Part shown: positions 1-8,875 of the stretch, piece by piece
How the letters are laid out: each line of letters begins with the position of its first letter
Numbering within the stretch: position 1 is the stretch's first letter
Assembly: GCA_020112395.1 (NCBI GenBank)
Contig: JACCEK010000003.1
Coordinates: forward strand, 62,001 to 126,000
Length of the DNA stretch: 64,000 nucleotides
Reading direction: 5' to 3'
Source of the DNA: Aerococcaceae bacterium DSM 111021
GTDB taxonomy: Bacteria; Bacillota; Bacilli; Lactobacillales; Aerococcaceae
Program-made: the position numbers and the translations under genes
The notes under the pieces: generated by a model
Told to the model about the DNA's origin: nothing
The model's input: the letters and a program-made list of their open reading frames with translations, nothing else
Databases searched by the model: none

Positions 1-298
<298 letters not shown>

Positions 299-304
299 TG
301 ACTT

Positions 305-335
305 AAAAGGGAGACGCGGGTCTTCCTTTTTTTAT
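305..335 (+). terminator. Rho-independent terminator after the GH1 gene
   Basis: Arms AAAAGGGAGAC and GTCTTCCTTTT form an 11-bp stem with one G-T pair and a 4-base loop. The stem runs directly into a T-rich tail. Confidence 0.8.
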
Positions 336-421
336 TTGTCGACTAAGTTAGAAAGTTAATTTTAATAGATATTAATTAAGAAACCTACTAAGTGAATCTC
401 TGTGAGTTTGTGACGGTCAAT

Positions 422-460
422 CCAAAGAAACTCCCCCCATGCCTCGGCTTGGGGGGAGTG
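422..460 (-). terminator. Terminator of the minus-strand cassette 469-2803
   Basis: The arms ACTCCCCCC and GGGGGGAGT form a strong GC stem around GCCGAGGC-type loop sequence. On the minus strand it is followed by TTTCTTT. It lies just past the stop codon at 469. Confidence 0.7.
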
Positions 461-468
461 TACACTAA

Positions 469-1221
469 CTAACCTATCTCGGTAAAGGTAATAAACATAA
501 ACATAAAGCCAACAATAATCAGTGTCACTGCTGTGACGACGAAGCCAATCTTAATCATTGGCCCAGGCTCGGCACCTTTAATGTACAGTCCAACAGTCCA
601 TGTGGAAAGAGAGTCAAGGTTGAACAGGATTAGCACACCGACCGTAAACAAACCAATGAAGTAAGCAATGGCTAGCCAAGTGCGAGACCAGTAGGCGTTG
701 TTGCGCGCCTCAATCAAACTAGCCCCATTGCGAATTAAAACGCTGAGGTTGTTGTTGCTGATTGCGTCACTGTCGGAAGCTAGAGTATAGAGTGGGCGTC
801 CAGCGGAGTCTTCGCCATCTACTGTAAAAGCTAAGTCCTGCCCATCCACTGTGACAGTCCGGTCCGCTATATTCACCATAGCAGTCGGCACGAACATGAA
901 GTCTTGGTTGATGTCGCTAGTAATGGCGTTATGGAATTCTAAGGCTGACTTGGCTAGTAATTGTTGCTCGGACATATTGACGAAGAAGGGCGCGCTGGTC
1001 ACACCGGCATCATCACCGTATTCACCACCCTCTGCATTTTCATCAATATACTGGTCCAAGCGCTCCAAGACTTGATTGTGACCACCACTGAGGTAGATCT
1101 CGTAAGCCTCAGGGACGGTGGCGCGGATGGGGGCGTCGGCTTTGCTTTTGGTATAGGCTAACAAGAGGGCGGGGGCTAGGATGAGAATGATAAGACTCAA
1201 AATCTTTAGTTTTTTAGTCAT
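469..1221 (-). CDS. Membrane protein of unknown function, three predicted membrane segments
   Basis: I do not recognise this protein (250 residues). It has one hydrophobic segment at the N-terminus (about residues 5-22), an acidic, presumably outside, domain of roughly 150 residues, and two hydrophobic segments near the C-terminus (about 180-202 and 222-245). The start ATG at 1221 is preceded by GAGGAGG at good spacing. A longer frame upstream would overlap the previous gene more and has no better site. The ATG overlaps the 3' end of the 1214-2803 gene by 8 bases, so the two are surely co-transcribed and probably translationally coupled. The partner is an exported protein, which suggests a cell-surface pair. 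Function cannot be read from the sequence. Confidence 0.8.
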   Translation of the reverse strand: MTKKLKILSLIILILAPALLLAYTKSKADAPIRATVPEAYEIYLSGGHNQVLERLDQYIDENAEGGEYGDDAGVTSAPFFVNMSEQQLLAKSALEFHNAITSDINQDFMFVPTAMVNIADRTVTVDGQDLAFTVDGEDSAGRPLYTLASDSDAISNNNLSVLIRNGASLIEARNNAYWSRTWLAIAYFIGLFTVGVLILFNLDSLSTWTVGLYIKGAEPGPMIKIGFVVTAVTLIIVGFMFMFITFTEIG

Positions 1222-2803
1222 TGTCGGATCCTCCTCTATTGTAGATGACCTCGCCATTTTGGGTTATAGTCTCAGCAATTAGGTATAGAACTCGGCCTCC
1301 AGAACCCGCATCCGCTCTTATAACGCCAAGGCTGCGTCCATCAACTGTCACATTCCCTTCAAGTATAGGGAGACTATTGCCTTCAAGGTAGATAATGAAG
1401 GAGGCAAAATAATCATTGTCGTCAACTTGAAGGGTCTTCCAATTTCCAGAACCTAAGTCGGTTATGATCTCGCCCGTCACTTGAATTTCCTCTTGGTAGT
1501 GGGGCATGTTGACTTGGTGGTCGTCTAGTAATTGTCGGTAGATTTCCTTCTGATCAGTTTGATTAATGACCACTTGCTCATCAATCTGGTAGTCGGCGTA
1601 GATGCGGTCTGGATTATTCAACCGGTCTACAGTAGCTAGGTGGTGGACGTCTTCGTCAATCCGGACGTCTTGGGCCTGGTTGCTAGGGACGGAGTCGAAG
1701 TAGTAGGTCTCGGGGTCTTCAAGTTGAGAGGTCGGAATCTGTAGGGACATGCTGAGGGTGTTGTCAGTATAGCCGTTAGATTGGACGTGTATGCGGCCCA
1801 TCTCCACATCCTCTCCCGCTTGGAATTTTTCATAGGCTAATTCGATAGCTTCCTCGTCTAAAGTCGGATCGAGTAATTTCCCGAAGAAATGGAAGTAGCT
1901 TCGCGTCATCTTATCATAATAGAGGTTGTAAGACTCGTCGAAGGTGTCGAAGCCATTAGTGAAGCGAATCTCTAGGACATTCCGCTCACCAGTCAAGCCA
2001 GAGAAAATGTAAAATTCATTCAAACGGCCAGCTTTGGCCATTTCAGATGGGTAGTAATAGACGGTGTTGCCCCACGCATCGAGGTGGTCCTCTGTCAGCT
2101 CGAAGCCAAAAGTCTGGCTTAATTGGTCCAGAATGCGATTGATATAGGCACGGTCGACAAAGACTTCTTCGCCTTCATAATCGGGGGAGAAGATATCCGG
2201 GGAATCCCCTTCTAAATCATAGAAAGAGTTAGTGAGATTCACTGTGTCAGCATTGTTATAAAGCGACAGCGGGAAATGGTAAGAGACCTCAATATAATCA
2301 TGATTGTGATGACGGTGATGCGAAGCATCAAAGCTATGACCTGATAGCTCAATCTTGTCTGTCGAAGTGGAATCCTCAACCCAAGGGGCATAGACTTCAC
2401 GTAAGTTTGCCTCAGAGATCGTCGGATCCACAAGATGAACCAGACTGACAAAAGTATCAAAGTCCAAAGACGGATTCGGCAGTATATACTGATAGATATA
2501 GATAAGGTCACGGTTTTCATCCATCCCCGAAAAGAACCCAACCATTACGTCCTCATCCTCAATCGGAACTAGTGCAGGATAGCGATTGTTCCTCTCCATG
2601 GCCTCCAGGACAAAATCCTTAGAAATCTCCACCTCAAAGTCCTCAATCACTTCATTGTACAAACGGTTTGTCAAGCCAGACCCAGAAAAAGGCACAGGCG
2701 CGCCTTCATAATCCTTCCTAAAGACAGGAGATAGAGACTGAGCCTCCGCCCTTTGAATAGGTATTAAAGAAAGTAAAAAGCACAGTAAGATAATCTTCTT
2801 CAT
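1214..2803 (-). CDS. Exported protein of unknown function with signal peptide
   Basis: The 529-residue product begins with a clear signal peptide (MKKIILLCFLLSLIP, then a likely cut after AEA). It has no lipobox, LPXTG motif or other membrane segment, so it is probably released or held by its partner. The body is rich in Asp, Glu and Tyr and contains a His-rich patch (HHRHHNHD, about residue 165 of the mature region) that might bind metal. I recognise no enzyme motif. Two ATGs lie side by side at 2806 and 2803. GAGGAG sits 7 bases before the second, which I chose. The gene overlaps the membrane protein at 469-1221. Its promoter is probably near 2870-2900, where a TATAAT-like box occurs on the minus strand. 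Confidence 0.8.
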   Translation of the reverse strand: MKKIILLCFLLSLIPIQRAEAQSLSPVFRKDYEGAPVPFSGSGLTNRLYNEVIEDFEVEISKDFVLEAMERNNRYPALVPIEDEDVMVGFFSGMDENRDLIYIYQYILPNPSLDFDTFVSLVHLVDPTISEANLREVYAPWVEDSTSTDKIELSGHSFDASHHRHHNHDYIEVSYHFPLSLYNNADTVNLTNSFYDLEGDSPDIFSPDYEGEEVFVDRAYINRILDQLSQTFGFELTEDHLDAWGNTVYYYPSEMAKAGRLNEFYIFSGLTGERNVLEIRFTNGFDTFDESYNLYYDKMTRSYFHFFGKLLDPTLDEEAIELAYEKFQAGEDVEMGRIHVQSNGYTDNTLSMSLQIPTSQLEDPETYYFDSVPSNQAQDVRIDEDVHHLATVDRLNNPDRIYADYQIDEQVVINQTDQKEIYRQLLDDHQVNMPHYQEEIQVTGEIITDLGSGNWKTLQVDDNDYFASFIIYLEGNSLPILEGNVTVDGRSLGVIRADAGSGGRVLYLIAETITQNGEVIYNRGGSDND

Positions 2804-2993
2804 CATTTCACTCCTCAAAAAATCATCCAAGTGATTACTATATTAACCACCAGAGAAAAAAGCAAACAATAACTTGATTATAATATAATAATAAATGAAG
2901 GTTGGGGCAAGTGATATGCATAGGGGAGGGTGAGAAAGAAATAAATTGTAGTTAGAATAAAAAATCGAGATGAATTAAATTATTTTTGAATTG

Positions 2994-3375
2994 TCAATAT
3001 AAGCTAGACAAACGTGAGTCATTTATGTAATTTGAAAATACTTCCAAAGGTGTTTGATAATTTAATGATTTTCTAGCAAGGTGACCAAACTCATCTTTAA
3101 ATAGAGGGTAGTCTTTTTCTCTTTCAGAGATATTTCTTTTGAACGCTTGTTTTCCCCGTCGTTCTTGGTGTTCGTTTGACTTTCTCTTGCCTTCCATAGG
3201 GAGTGTTGTGATATCAAAGATGCCATATTTAAATCGACGATATAAGGTTCTCATTGAACAACTGATTGGCTGCTCAAAACATCCAATGATGACGTCTGGT
3301 GGCCATCCTTGAGCAACTTTTTCTTTAATATACTTCGGTTCCTTTTTAGGTAAAGTGATTTTATGTCTACTGCAA
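2994..3375 (-). pseudogene. IS30-family transposase remnant, internally deleted
   Basis: Read on the minus strand, the segment gives the mid-region of an IS30-type transposase (KEPKYIKEKVAQGW, CSMRTLYRRFKYGIFD, HQERRGKQAFKRNISER). It reaches EFGHL, where family members continue into the DDE catalytic domain, and then jumps directly to the C-terminal RKSLNYQTPLEVF and its stop. The catalytic core is therefore deleted in frame. The N-terminal helix-turn-helix is also absent, since the frame meets a stop near 3419. No terminal inverted repeats were found. The element cannot move by itself. It abuts, head to head, a truncated subtilase gene and marks the edge of a decayed insertion. Confidence 0.85.
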
Positions 3376-3414
3376 CATTTTTTATTTTTTTGTAGTATTT
3401 GTAGTAATCGATCG

Positions 3415-4473
3415 CTGGGTTACCTTTCTGCTCTTTCTATTACAGTAGGTTCAGTAGCTCATGAAATTAATATTATGGAGCAATCACTAGACTTTCATAA
3501 AAAAGAATTATGGACACCGATAGCTGATGAAAATGAGCCACCTTCTTTTACACGAGTTGGTCCGGATATTAATAATATGTTAAAACCAGAAGTTGTTCAC
3601 TATGGTGGTAACATGATATTGCGAGAAAGCGGTGGACACATTACAGAAAATACGGGTGGTAAGCTACCTTTATTGTCAAACTTACCAATGGAAAGATTAT
3701 TTACATACGATGTGGGTTCTAGTTTTTCAGCACTTATGGTTACAAATATACTTGGGAAAATTGCAAATAAATATCCAAATGGATCTGCTAATTTGTTGAA
3801 AAACCTATTGTTACCACTACTAGATTATCTGAAATTAAAAATGTTAAAGGGACTAATACCGATAAGAAGAAGTTGCACTTTAGCACATCAGGTTACGGTT
3901 TACCACACTATAAGAATACTATAGCGTCCTTTGATAAAAGAGTAGTTTTATTGGATGAAGCTACATTGGATAAAACAAGATTCAAGTCTATTCTATTGAT
4001 GTTCCAAAGCTTTTTTCGAATCCAAATGTCATAAAATGGTGCCAGTGGCGCTAACATTCAATCCACCAACAAGAATGACTCGCGGAGATAGTTATTTAGG
4101 AAATCAATTGGAGTTTAAATTATTCCATACGTTAGACTCTGATATCATTGTAAATAAATTTGCTGAAGTAGATTTAAGTGATGAGGAACAACTTGCAAAT
4201 GTGATTGATAAAAAATATGAAATAGTTATGGATCCGGGAATCGATACTCGTAAAAAAGGATGCCATCAAAAAGGTGTAAAAGAGTATAAGAGGGAACCTC
4301 AAAATATACCTACTTCGTCCTTTACACTTGTTATAATTAATTCAAATAAATGGATTAATGATCTAAATTATACTCAGGATTATTGCGTGTCTATGGTGAT
4401 TGAACATATAGAGGAAATTAAACTTTACAATAAAATAATAAATACTATTCAATCAAGAGTTAGAATTCGATAA
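3415..4473 (+). pseudogene. S8 subtilisin-like serine protease remnant, 5'-truncated and frameshifted
   Basis: Recognisable subtilase sequence starts near 3420 (LSALSITVGSVAHE) and reaches the active-site Ser motif GSSFSALMVT (family form GTSxSAP) near 3716-3745. The frame then shifts near 3815 (continuing as KKLHFSTSGYGLPHYKN), again near 3990 (VYSIDVPKLFSNPNV) and again near 4036, where a 145-codon open frame carries the C-terminal beta domain (ALTFNPPTRMTRGD, then NKWINDLNYTQDYCVSM). The Asp and His parts of the triad are missing because the 5' half is cut off beside the IS30 remnant. Proteases with this C-terminal domain often pair with an AAA ATPase, as in IetAS-type defence pairs. That assignment is from memory, and no ATPase remains here. 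Confidence 0.75.
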
Positions 4474-4476
4474 TAT

Positions 4477-4852
4477 TTACTTTTGACCTGTTCCCACGAA
4501 CGTACGAAATAGTCGACATGTTACCGCATACGACCATTTCACCAAAAATCGCAAATACATCAATTCTATCAACTCGTCCCATGTTCCGCCCATGCACGGA
4601 TTTCCCAAGAAGACAAGCAAAATGAGCAAGCTGAGTGGCTGAAACATTGTATGTTTAATGGTATAATTCATGAGGGAACAAAGTGACTTCATAAACGTTG
4701 GTTTAGAAAGCATATGAGTCATGTGAAAAGAATATGAAAGTTGGATGTTTTATATGAAGCAATTTATTAAACATTCCCCCTTGGCTTTGGCCAAGTTGAT
4801 GTGTTTGTGTGAAAACCACCAATTCTAATAAACATATTGAAAGGGGAGGCTT
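4477..4852. other. Gene-free stretch between the subtilase remnant and cadD
   Basis: I see no convincing gene here. An 81-codon minus-strand frame (4477-4722) has no good ribosome site and no familiar motif. A short plus-strand frame ending near 4690 (EQAEWLKHCMFNGIIHEG) looks protein-like but matches nothing I know, so it may be another relic. A small hairpin (CTTGGC/GCCAAG, 4780-4795) lies before cadD. Confidence 0.4.
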
Positions 4853-5455
4853 ATGGAAATAATTATATCTTCAATGTTAGTTTTTATCTCTACGTCCATC
4901 GATTATTTGGTTGTTTTAACGATTCTTTTCTCTACCATGAATACTGGTAAACAACGATCAATTTATATTGGCCAATATATTGGAACGGGGTTGCTCGTTG
5001 GCTTTAGTCTCATTGCAGCGTACTTCCTGAACTTTATTCCACAAGATTGGGTGATCGGGTTACTTGGTTTACTTCCTTTGATTCTAGGGATTCGGGCTAT
5101 CTTCATCGATGAAGATGTAGATGAAAAGGACTTGGAAGAAAAGATGTCGCATAGACAGTCAGAAGTTGCGAGTGTGGTTGCTCTGACCATTGCCCTTGGC
5201 GGAGATAATTTGGGAATTTATATTCCTTACTTTACTGGTATGTCCTTCCAGGAAGTCATTGTTGTGATCCTTGTTTTTATCATTGGGATTTTTATCTTAT
5301 GTTATTTATCCAAACGACTGGCTTCGGTTCCTATGATTGGTGAAGTAGTTGAGCGTTACGAAAAAGTCATCGTACCAGTCGTTTTCATCGGCTTGGGTAT
5401 TTTTATTCTGTTAGAGAATGGTACGATTCAACATCTTTGGTCACTGATTGCATAG
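4853..5455 (+). CDS. cadD: CadD-family cadmium resistance transporter
   Basis: The 200-residue membrane protein matches the CadD family of cadmium exporters found in staphylococci and lactic acid bacteria. It begins with a hydrophobic segment containing [10 protein letters not shown], has an early [10 protein letters not shown] segment and the family-typical [18 protein letters not shown] block near residues 111-128, and shows about five membrane spans in all. Its length is normal for the family (about 205). AGGGGAGG lies directly upstream of the ATG. The gene sits alone in an accessory stretch between a protease remnant and a strong two-way terminator, consistent with a horizontally moved resistance gene. 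No adjacent cadC/cadX-type regulator is visible. Confidence 0.88.
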   Translation: MEIIISSMLVFISTSIDYLVVLTILFSTMNTGKQRSIYIGQYIGTGLLVGFSLIAAYFLNFIPQDWVIGLLGLLPLILGIRAIFIDEDVDEKDLEEKMSHRQSEVASVVALTIALGGDNLGIYIPYFTGMSFQEVIVVILVFIIGIFILCYLSKRLASVPMIGEVVERYEKVIVPVVFIGLGIFILLENGTIQHLWSLIA

Positions 5456-5546
5456 AATTTTAAGCAGCTTCACGGATAGTAGAATATACCATTAAAGTAG
5501 ATAAAGTTGAGCTGAAAGCTGAGATACAATACAACTGAGATGTCAA

Positions 5547-5592
5547 AAAGACACAGAGTGATGCAAAAAATTTGCATCGTTCTGTGTCTTTC
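5547..5592 (+). terminator. Strong bidirectional terminator between cadD and the orphan minus-strand gene
   Basis: AAAGACACAGA pairs with TCTGTGTCTTT. Inside it GATGCAAA pairs with TTTGCATC, so the hairpin is nearly perfect over about 20 bp. A/T tracts on both sides let it serve both strands. Confidence 0.88.
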
Positions 5593-5609
5593 TTTGTCTG
5601 TACTAAAAA

Positions 5610-5927
5610 TTAGTCGTTAATGGCTTTGTATATTACGTCAGTGTACGTGAAGTTAAACAAAAGGTTCAAGATGGCGTCATAATGGTCTCTGCTCATACTG
5701 TTTTTAAAGTTTTCATAATCATTAATCTGAGAATTCCCAATGCAACAAATACAAGTTCGACCTATGTGTGCACCTTTTTCTGGCTCTTTTGTACAAACTA
5801 AAAAAATCAAATCATGTTCATTTGCATCGCCAGATTGACTCCTACGAAACCTGAAGTGAGGCATAACCTGCAACTCATCTAACCCATTCACAAACTCATT
5901 AAAACGAATACTCTTTTCTGGTAACAA
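5610..5927 (-). CDS. Small protein of unknown function under a SAM-I riboswitch
   Basis: I do not recognise this 105-residue soluble protein. It has no signal peptide or membrane segment. It contains three cysteines in CTKEPEK and RTCICCIGN that could bind a metal, and an aromatic C-terminal helix-like end. TAGGAG lies 8 bases before a TTG at 5927. A GTG three codons earlier touches the TAGGAG and is a worse start. The leader upstream (5957-6097) is a SAM-I aptamer plus terminator, so expression should rise when S-adenosylmethionine is scarce. Known targets of that riboswitch are methionine and cysteine genes, and this product is none of them. Either it is a new member of the regulon or it inherited an orphaned leader. 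Confidence 0.6.
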   Translation of the reverse strand: MLPEKSIRFNEFVNGLDELQVMPHFRFRRSQSGDANEHDLIFLVCTKEPEKGAHIGRTCICCIGNSQINDYENFKNSMSRDHYDAILNLLFNFTYTDVIYKAIND

Positions 5928-5956
5928 TACAACCACTCCTAGTTATTTATTCAATT

Positions 5957-5985
5957 AAAAAAAGCACAACGAGATTCGTCGTGCC
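5957..5985 (-). terminator. Riboswitch-linked terminator (expression platform)
   Basis: On the minus strand GCACGACGA pairs with TCGTTGTGC around a 3-base loop and is followed by seven T. It lies between the SAM-I aptamer and the start at 5927, the usual place of an S-box terminator. Confidence 0.82.
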
Positions 5986-6000
5986 AAATAACTGGGTTAG

Positions 6001-6097
6001 ACTCATCTTTCTCTTTCGAGTTGGATTTAGCACCTTGCCGTCGGTAGGTTGCTGAAGCGTCATCGGGCCAATTCCCTCTGCTTACTCTGGATAAGTT
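6001..6097 (-). ncRNA. SAM-I (S-box) riboswitch aptamer
   Basis: The minus strand reads CTTATCCAGAGTAAGCAGAG, then GGAATTGGCCCGATGA, GCAACC, GGCAAGGTGCTAAATCC and GAAAGATGAG. These are the conserved blocks of the S-box aptamer in the right order: AGAG, GAGGGA-TGGCCC-GATGA, CAGCAACC, AAGGTGCTAAATCC and GAAAGATGAG. The P1 helix CTTATC/GATGAG closes it. A terminator follows at 5957-5985, and the only gene in position is 5610-5927. SAM binding should stabilise the terminated form. A TATACAAT box on the minus strand just upstream (near 6107) could be the -10. Confidence 0.9.
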
Positions 6098-6189
6098 GTG
6101 ATTTTTAATTGTATACTAATAGTAACATAAAAAATATTTTTGACGAGTAATATTTAGTGATAAGTCATTTATATAAAGAAGTGAAAATA

Positions 6190-7143
6190 ATGTGGTATGA
6201 GGATGAAGCTTTGATCAATTTATCTATTCGACATAAAGATGCTATGGATAATAAAATTGTTACTGAAATAGAAGAAATATCATTAGACAAAGTATATTGG
6301 GAAGGACTGTCTAATTCAACAATAGTTAATTATTCTAACCTTCTTTCAACTTTAGGTAGGATACCATCAGCAATTCAGAAAACTATAAAAGTTGCAGTAA
6401 CTGGATTTAGTATGGCAGTAGGAAACTTAGACGGTTATTTAAAACATTATGTCCAGTTAGATTATAATACAGGGCATAAGAACTTCTTTTTATATGAGAT
6501 GCGTCTTTTATTGAAATTTGTTACCGAGAACAAGGACAGCAGTTTATACCCACAAGCATCAGAGAGGTTTCAAAAAGAACTGGATGATGGATTAAATTTT
6601 TTTGAGGGAGTAACCATTCAATCGCTAGATCTTAATGATATTTTATTGTTTAGAGAAGAGATATCAAAACTGGAAAGTATCAAACAGTTTAACCTTTAAT
6701 ACACTTAACGATTATGACACATCAAATATTAGAGATAATGATGTTTTACATTTCCCAAGTATGATTCGTCCGATATCAGAAAAACAACTTATATTTGATG
6801 GAATATCCAATAAAAAACATATTTTTCAGATGGAAAGGTGTATCTTGTAAATTTACATGATTATCGAGTATATGGAATGAACATAGACAAAATTAAGGCA
6901 GGGTATAGAGCAATTTATTCACACTTTGACCGGATAGCTTATTTTCTTAATGAATATTACGAATTTGGGATCCCTCGTAAATTTGTCAATTTCAAAAAAT
7001 ATTTGGAACGCAACTACAAAGAAAAAACAAACAGGGAAAGTAATGATATTAATAAACGTTTGGATGATAACTACCTTGTTATTTATCCAAATGATTGGCT
7101 TCGGTTTTGCTTGTTTAATAGAAAGCTAGCGTATTTAAATTGA
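6190..7143 (+). pseudogene. LA2681-like HEPN-domain protein, frameshifted and truncated
   Basis: Three overlapping frames look like one broken gene. Frame one (6190-6699) gives helical TPR-like sequence with FSMAVGNLDGYLKHY and DYNTGHKNFFLYE. A second frame (about 6690-6825) continues with DNDVLHFPSMIRPISEKQL. A third frame (about 6825-7143) gives DGKVYLVNLHDYRVYG and AIYSHFDRIAYFLNEYYEFG, which recalls the LA2681-type HEPN domain as I know it. Shifts fall near 6690 and in the A/T run near 6821. The end at 7143 comes before the expected Arg-x4-6-His RNase motif, so the toxic core is missing. The family call is from memory, not a search. AAGAAGTG precedes the ATG at 6190. Confidence 0.5.
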
Positions 7144-7262
7144 ACGTCTGAAATAATCATAGATATAATTCAAGAGATAATAAGCAATGTAGCATATATC
7201 AATACATTTGCTTGGAAGTTTGCTAGTATATATAGAGAAAAAGCAAAGGGGAGGAGTAAATT

Positions 7263-8453
7263 ATGACATATTCATATAAATATATTGTGATAGGTGGCGG
7301 AATGGCTGGAGCGAATGCAGCGATTGAAATTCGTAAGCATGACCCTGAAGGCTCATTATTGATTGTCACACGGGAAGCTGATAAGCCTTACCACCGTCCA
7401 CCTTTAAGTAAAGAATTCTGGACAGAACCAAATTATCCAAAAGAGTCTATCTACTACGACTTAATCAATGATAAGTCGATTGATTTCTTAATAGAGACCA
7501 CAGTTAAACGAATCGATGCAGATTCACAGGCTATCGAAATTGAGAATGGTGAAGTCTACCAATATGATAAGTTGCTTTATGCCCTTGGTGGTGACCCTAA
7601 GTGGATTGATGGCCCTGAGAGTGAGCGCGTCCTTGCGATTCGAACTCTAGAAGACTACCGCGCACTACGTCGCTTAGCCGATAAGGGGAGAAAAGTAATT
7701 ATCGTTGGTGGTGGCTGGATTGGGGCAGAACTTGCAGCTGGTCTAAAGGTTAATGATCTCGATGTGACGCTTATTTTTCCAAACGACACACTAAACGAAA
7801 AGCGTCTTCCGCTAATACTTGCAAAGAAATTTCAACAACGCTTTATTGATCTTGGAGTTGAATTGATTAACAATGCTTATGCTGATAGTTACAGTGTAGA
7901 GGGCGATCAAGTGCATCTAAAACTAGAGGATGGGCGTGAGTTTGCCGCAGATATACTTATATTAGGTATTGGTGTCCAGCCAAATCTTGACTTAGCAGAA
8001 GCAGCTGGCCTAGAAATTGGCAATGGTGTCATTGCTGATAAATATTTACAGACTTCTAACGAAAACATCTATGCCGCTGGTGATATCCTTAATTATCCAG
8101 ACGTTATTATTGGACGAAATCGCTTCGAACACGAAGACCAAGCAGAACATTCTGGTCAGACAGCAGGGCGTAACATGACGGGGGCTAAAGAAGCTTATAG
8201 TCATGGTGCACCGCTATCATATACGGATGTTTTAGATATTTCTATTGAAGGTGTCGGTGAACTAAGTCGTAACCATGATGATGCGATTATTGAAGAAGTT
8301 GATGGTGGTTATATTGTTTATTATCTCTTTGAAGGGAAACCAACAGGCATTTTGACATATAATGTGAAAGTCGATCTGGATAAAGCCCGTGCCATTCTTG
8401 CTAACCCACCAGAAAGCTCTGAGGGGCTACGAGGATCGTTAAAGCCTTTGTGA
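7263..8453 (+). CDS. FAD/NAD(P)-dependent oxidoreductase (ferredoxin reductase / AIF-like)
   Basis: The 396-residue flavoprotein has an N-terminal FAD-binding Rossmann motif (VIGGGMAGANAA, residues 8-19) and the RPPLSKEFW block typical of rubredoxin, putidaredoxin and AIF-type reductases. A second dinucleotide motif for NAD(P)H (VIIVGGGWIGAELA, about 144-157) and the C-terminal FAD motif (IYAAGD) follow. There is no CxxC redox pair, so it is not a thioredoxin reductase-type enzyme. It should move electrons from NAD(P)H to a protein or small acceptor that is not encoded next door. GGGGAGGAG lies well placed before the ATG. The gene is monocistronic, with a terminator at 8487-8530. Confidence 0.88.
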   Translation: MTYSYKYIVIGGGMAGANAAIEIRKHDPEGSLLIVTREADKPYHRPPLSKEFWTEPNYPKESIYYDLINDKSIDFLIETTVKRIDADSQAIEIENGEVYQYDKLLYALGGDPKWIDGPESERVLAIRTLEDYRALRRLADKGRKVIIVGGGWIGAELAAGLKVNDLDVTLIFPNDTLNEKRLPLILAKKFQQRFIDLGVELINNAYADSYSVEGDQVHLKLEDGREFAADILILGIGVQPNLDLAEAAGLEIGNGVIADKYLQTSNENIYAAGDILNYPDVIIGRNRFEHEDQAEHSGQTAGRNMTGAKEAYSHGAPLSYTDVLDISIEGVGELSRNHDDAIIEEVDGGYIVYYLFEGKPTGILTYNVKVDLDKARAILANPPESSEGLRGSLKPL

Positions 8454-8486
8454 CTAATTAGTAGCTTTGAAACAGCATTGAAAGAG

Positions 8487-8530
8487 AGACTCAACAACAA
8501 GCCTTTCAGGCATGCTGTTGAGTCTTTTTT
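8487..8530 (+). terminator. Terminator after the oxidoreductase gene
   Basis: AGACTCAACA pairs with TGTTGAGTCT, with an inner GCC/GGC pairing and a TTTTTT tail. Confidence 0.87.
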
Positions 8531-8612
8531 GGTGCTTGGAATTTATTTGTATTCTTTTTTTACAATCCTATGCCTCATGCTTGTGGAAGTTGAATTTTAA
8601 AATCAAATTGAT

Positions 8613-8702
8613 ATGAGTATTTATGAAAAAGCAATGATTGAAAATCGTCAAAATGATGAAAGTATTTCCCATGAAGAAATGAAGCGAGAACTTGGACTAT
8701 GA
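8613..8702 (+). pseudogene. RelB-type antitoxin C-terminal remnant
   Basis: A 29-codon frame encodes MSIYEKAMIENRQNDESISH and ends EEMKRELGL, the usual C-terminal end of RelB-like antitoxins. The DNA-binding N-terminal half and a ribosome site are absent. It directly precedes a RelE remnant in normal relBE order. Confidence 0.6.
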
Positions 8703-8707
8703 AATAA

Positions 8708-8875
8708 GGAATCGAAAACCCAAGGTTAGTTGGTAAGTCTTTAACTGGTAATTTTAGTGGGCAGTGGCGTTACAGGATTGGTGATTATCGCTTAATTTGT
8801 CACATCGATGACAATGAACTAGTTATATTATCTTTGGAAGTAGGGCACAGAAAAGATGTTATAAATAGTTATTGA
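8708..8875 (+). pseudogene. RelE/YafQ-family toxin remnant
   Basis: The frame gives GIENPRLVGKSLTGNFSGQW, then RYRIGDYRLICHIDDNELVI and GHRKDV, which are the C-terminal two thirds of a RelE-type ribosome-dependent mRNA interferase. A stop (TAA) lies directly before this segment and the N-terminal 30 or so residues are missing, so no toxin can be made. The adjoining antitoxin is also cut. The likely cause is a deletion across the antitoxin-toxin junction. Confidence 0.75.

Noticed and set aside
3355-3420. Start of the subtilase at 3355
   Set aside because: The first 20 or so codons come from the reverse strand of the IS30 relic (MILCLLQHFLFFC). Homology begins only near 3420.
4477-4722. 81-codon minus-strand frame
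   Set aside because: No ribosome site, no known motif, and it lies in a stretch of probable relics.
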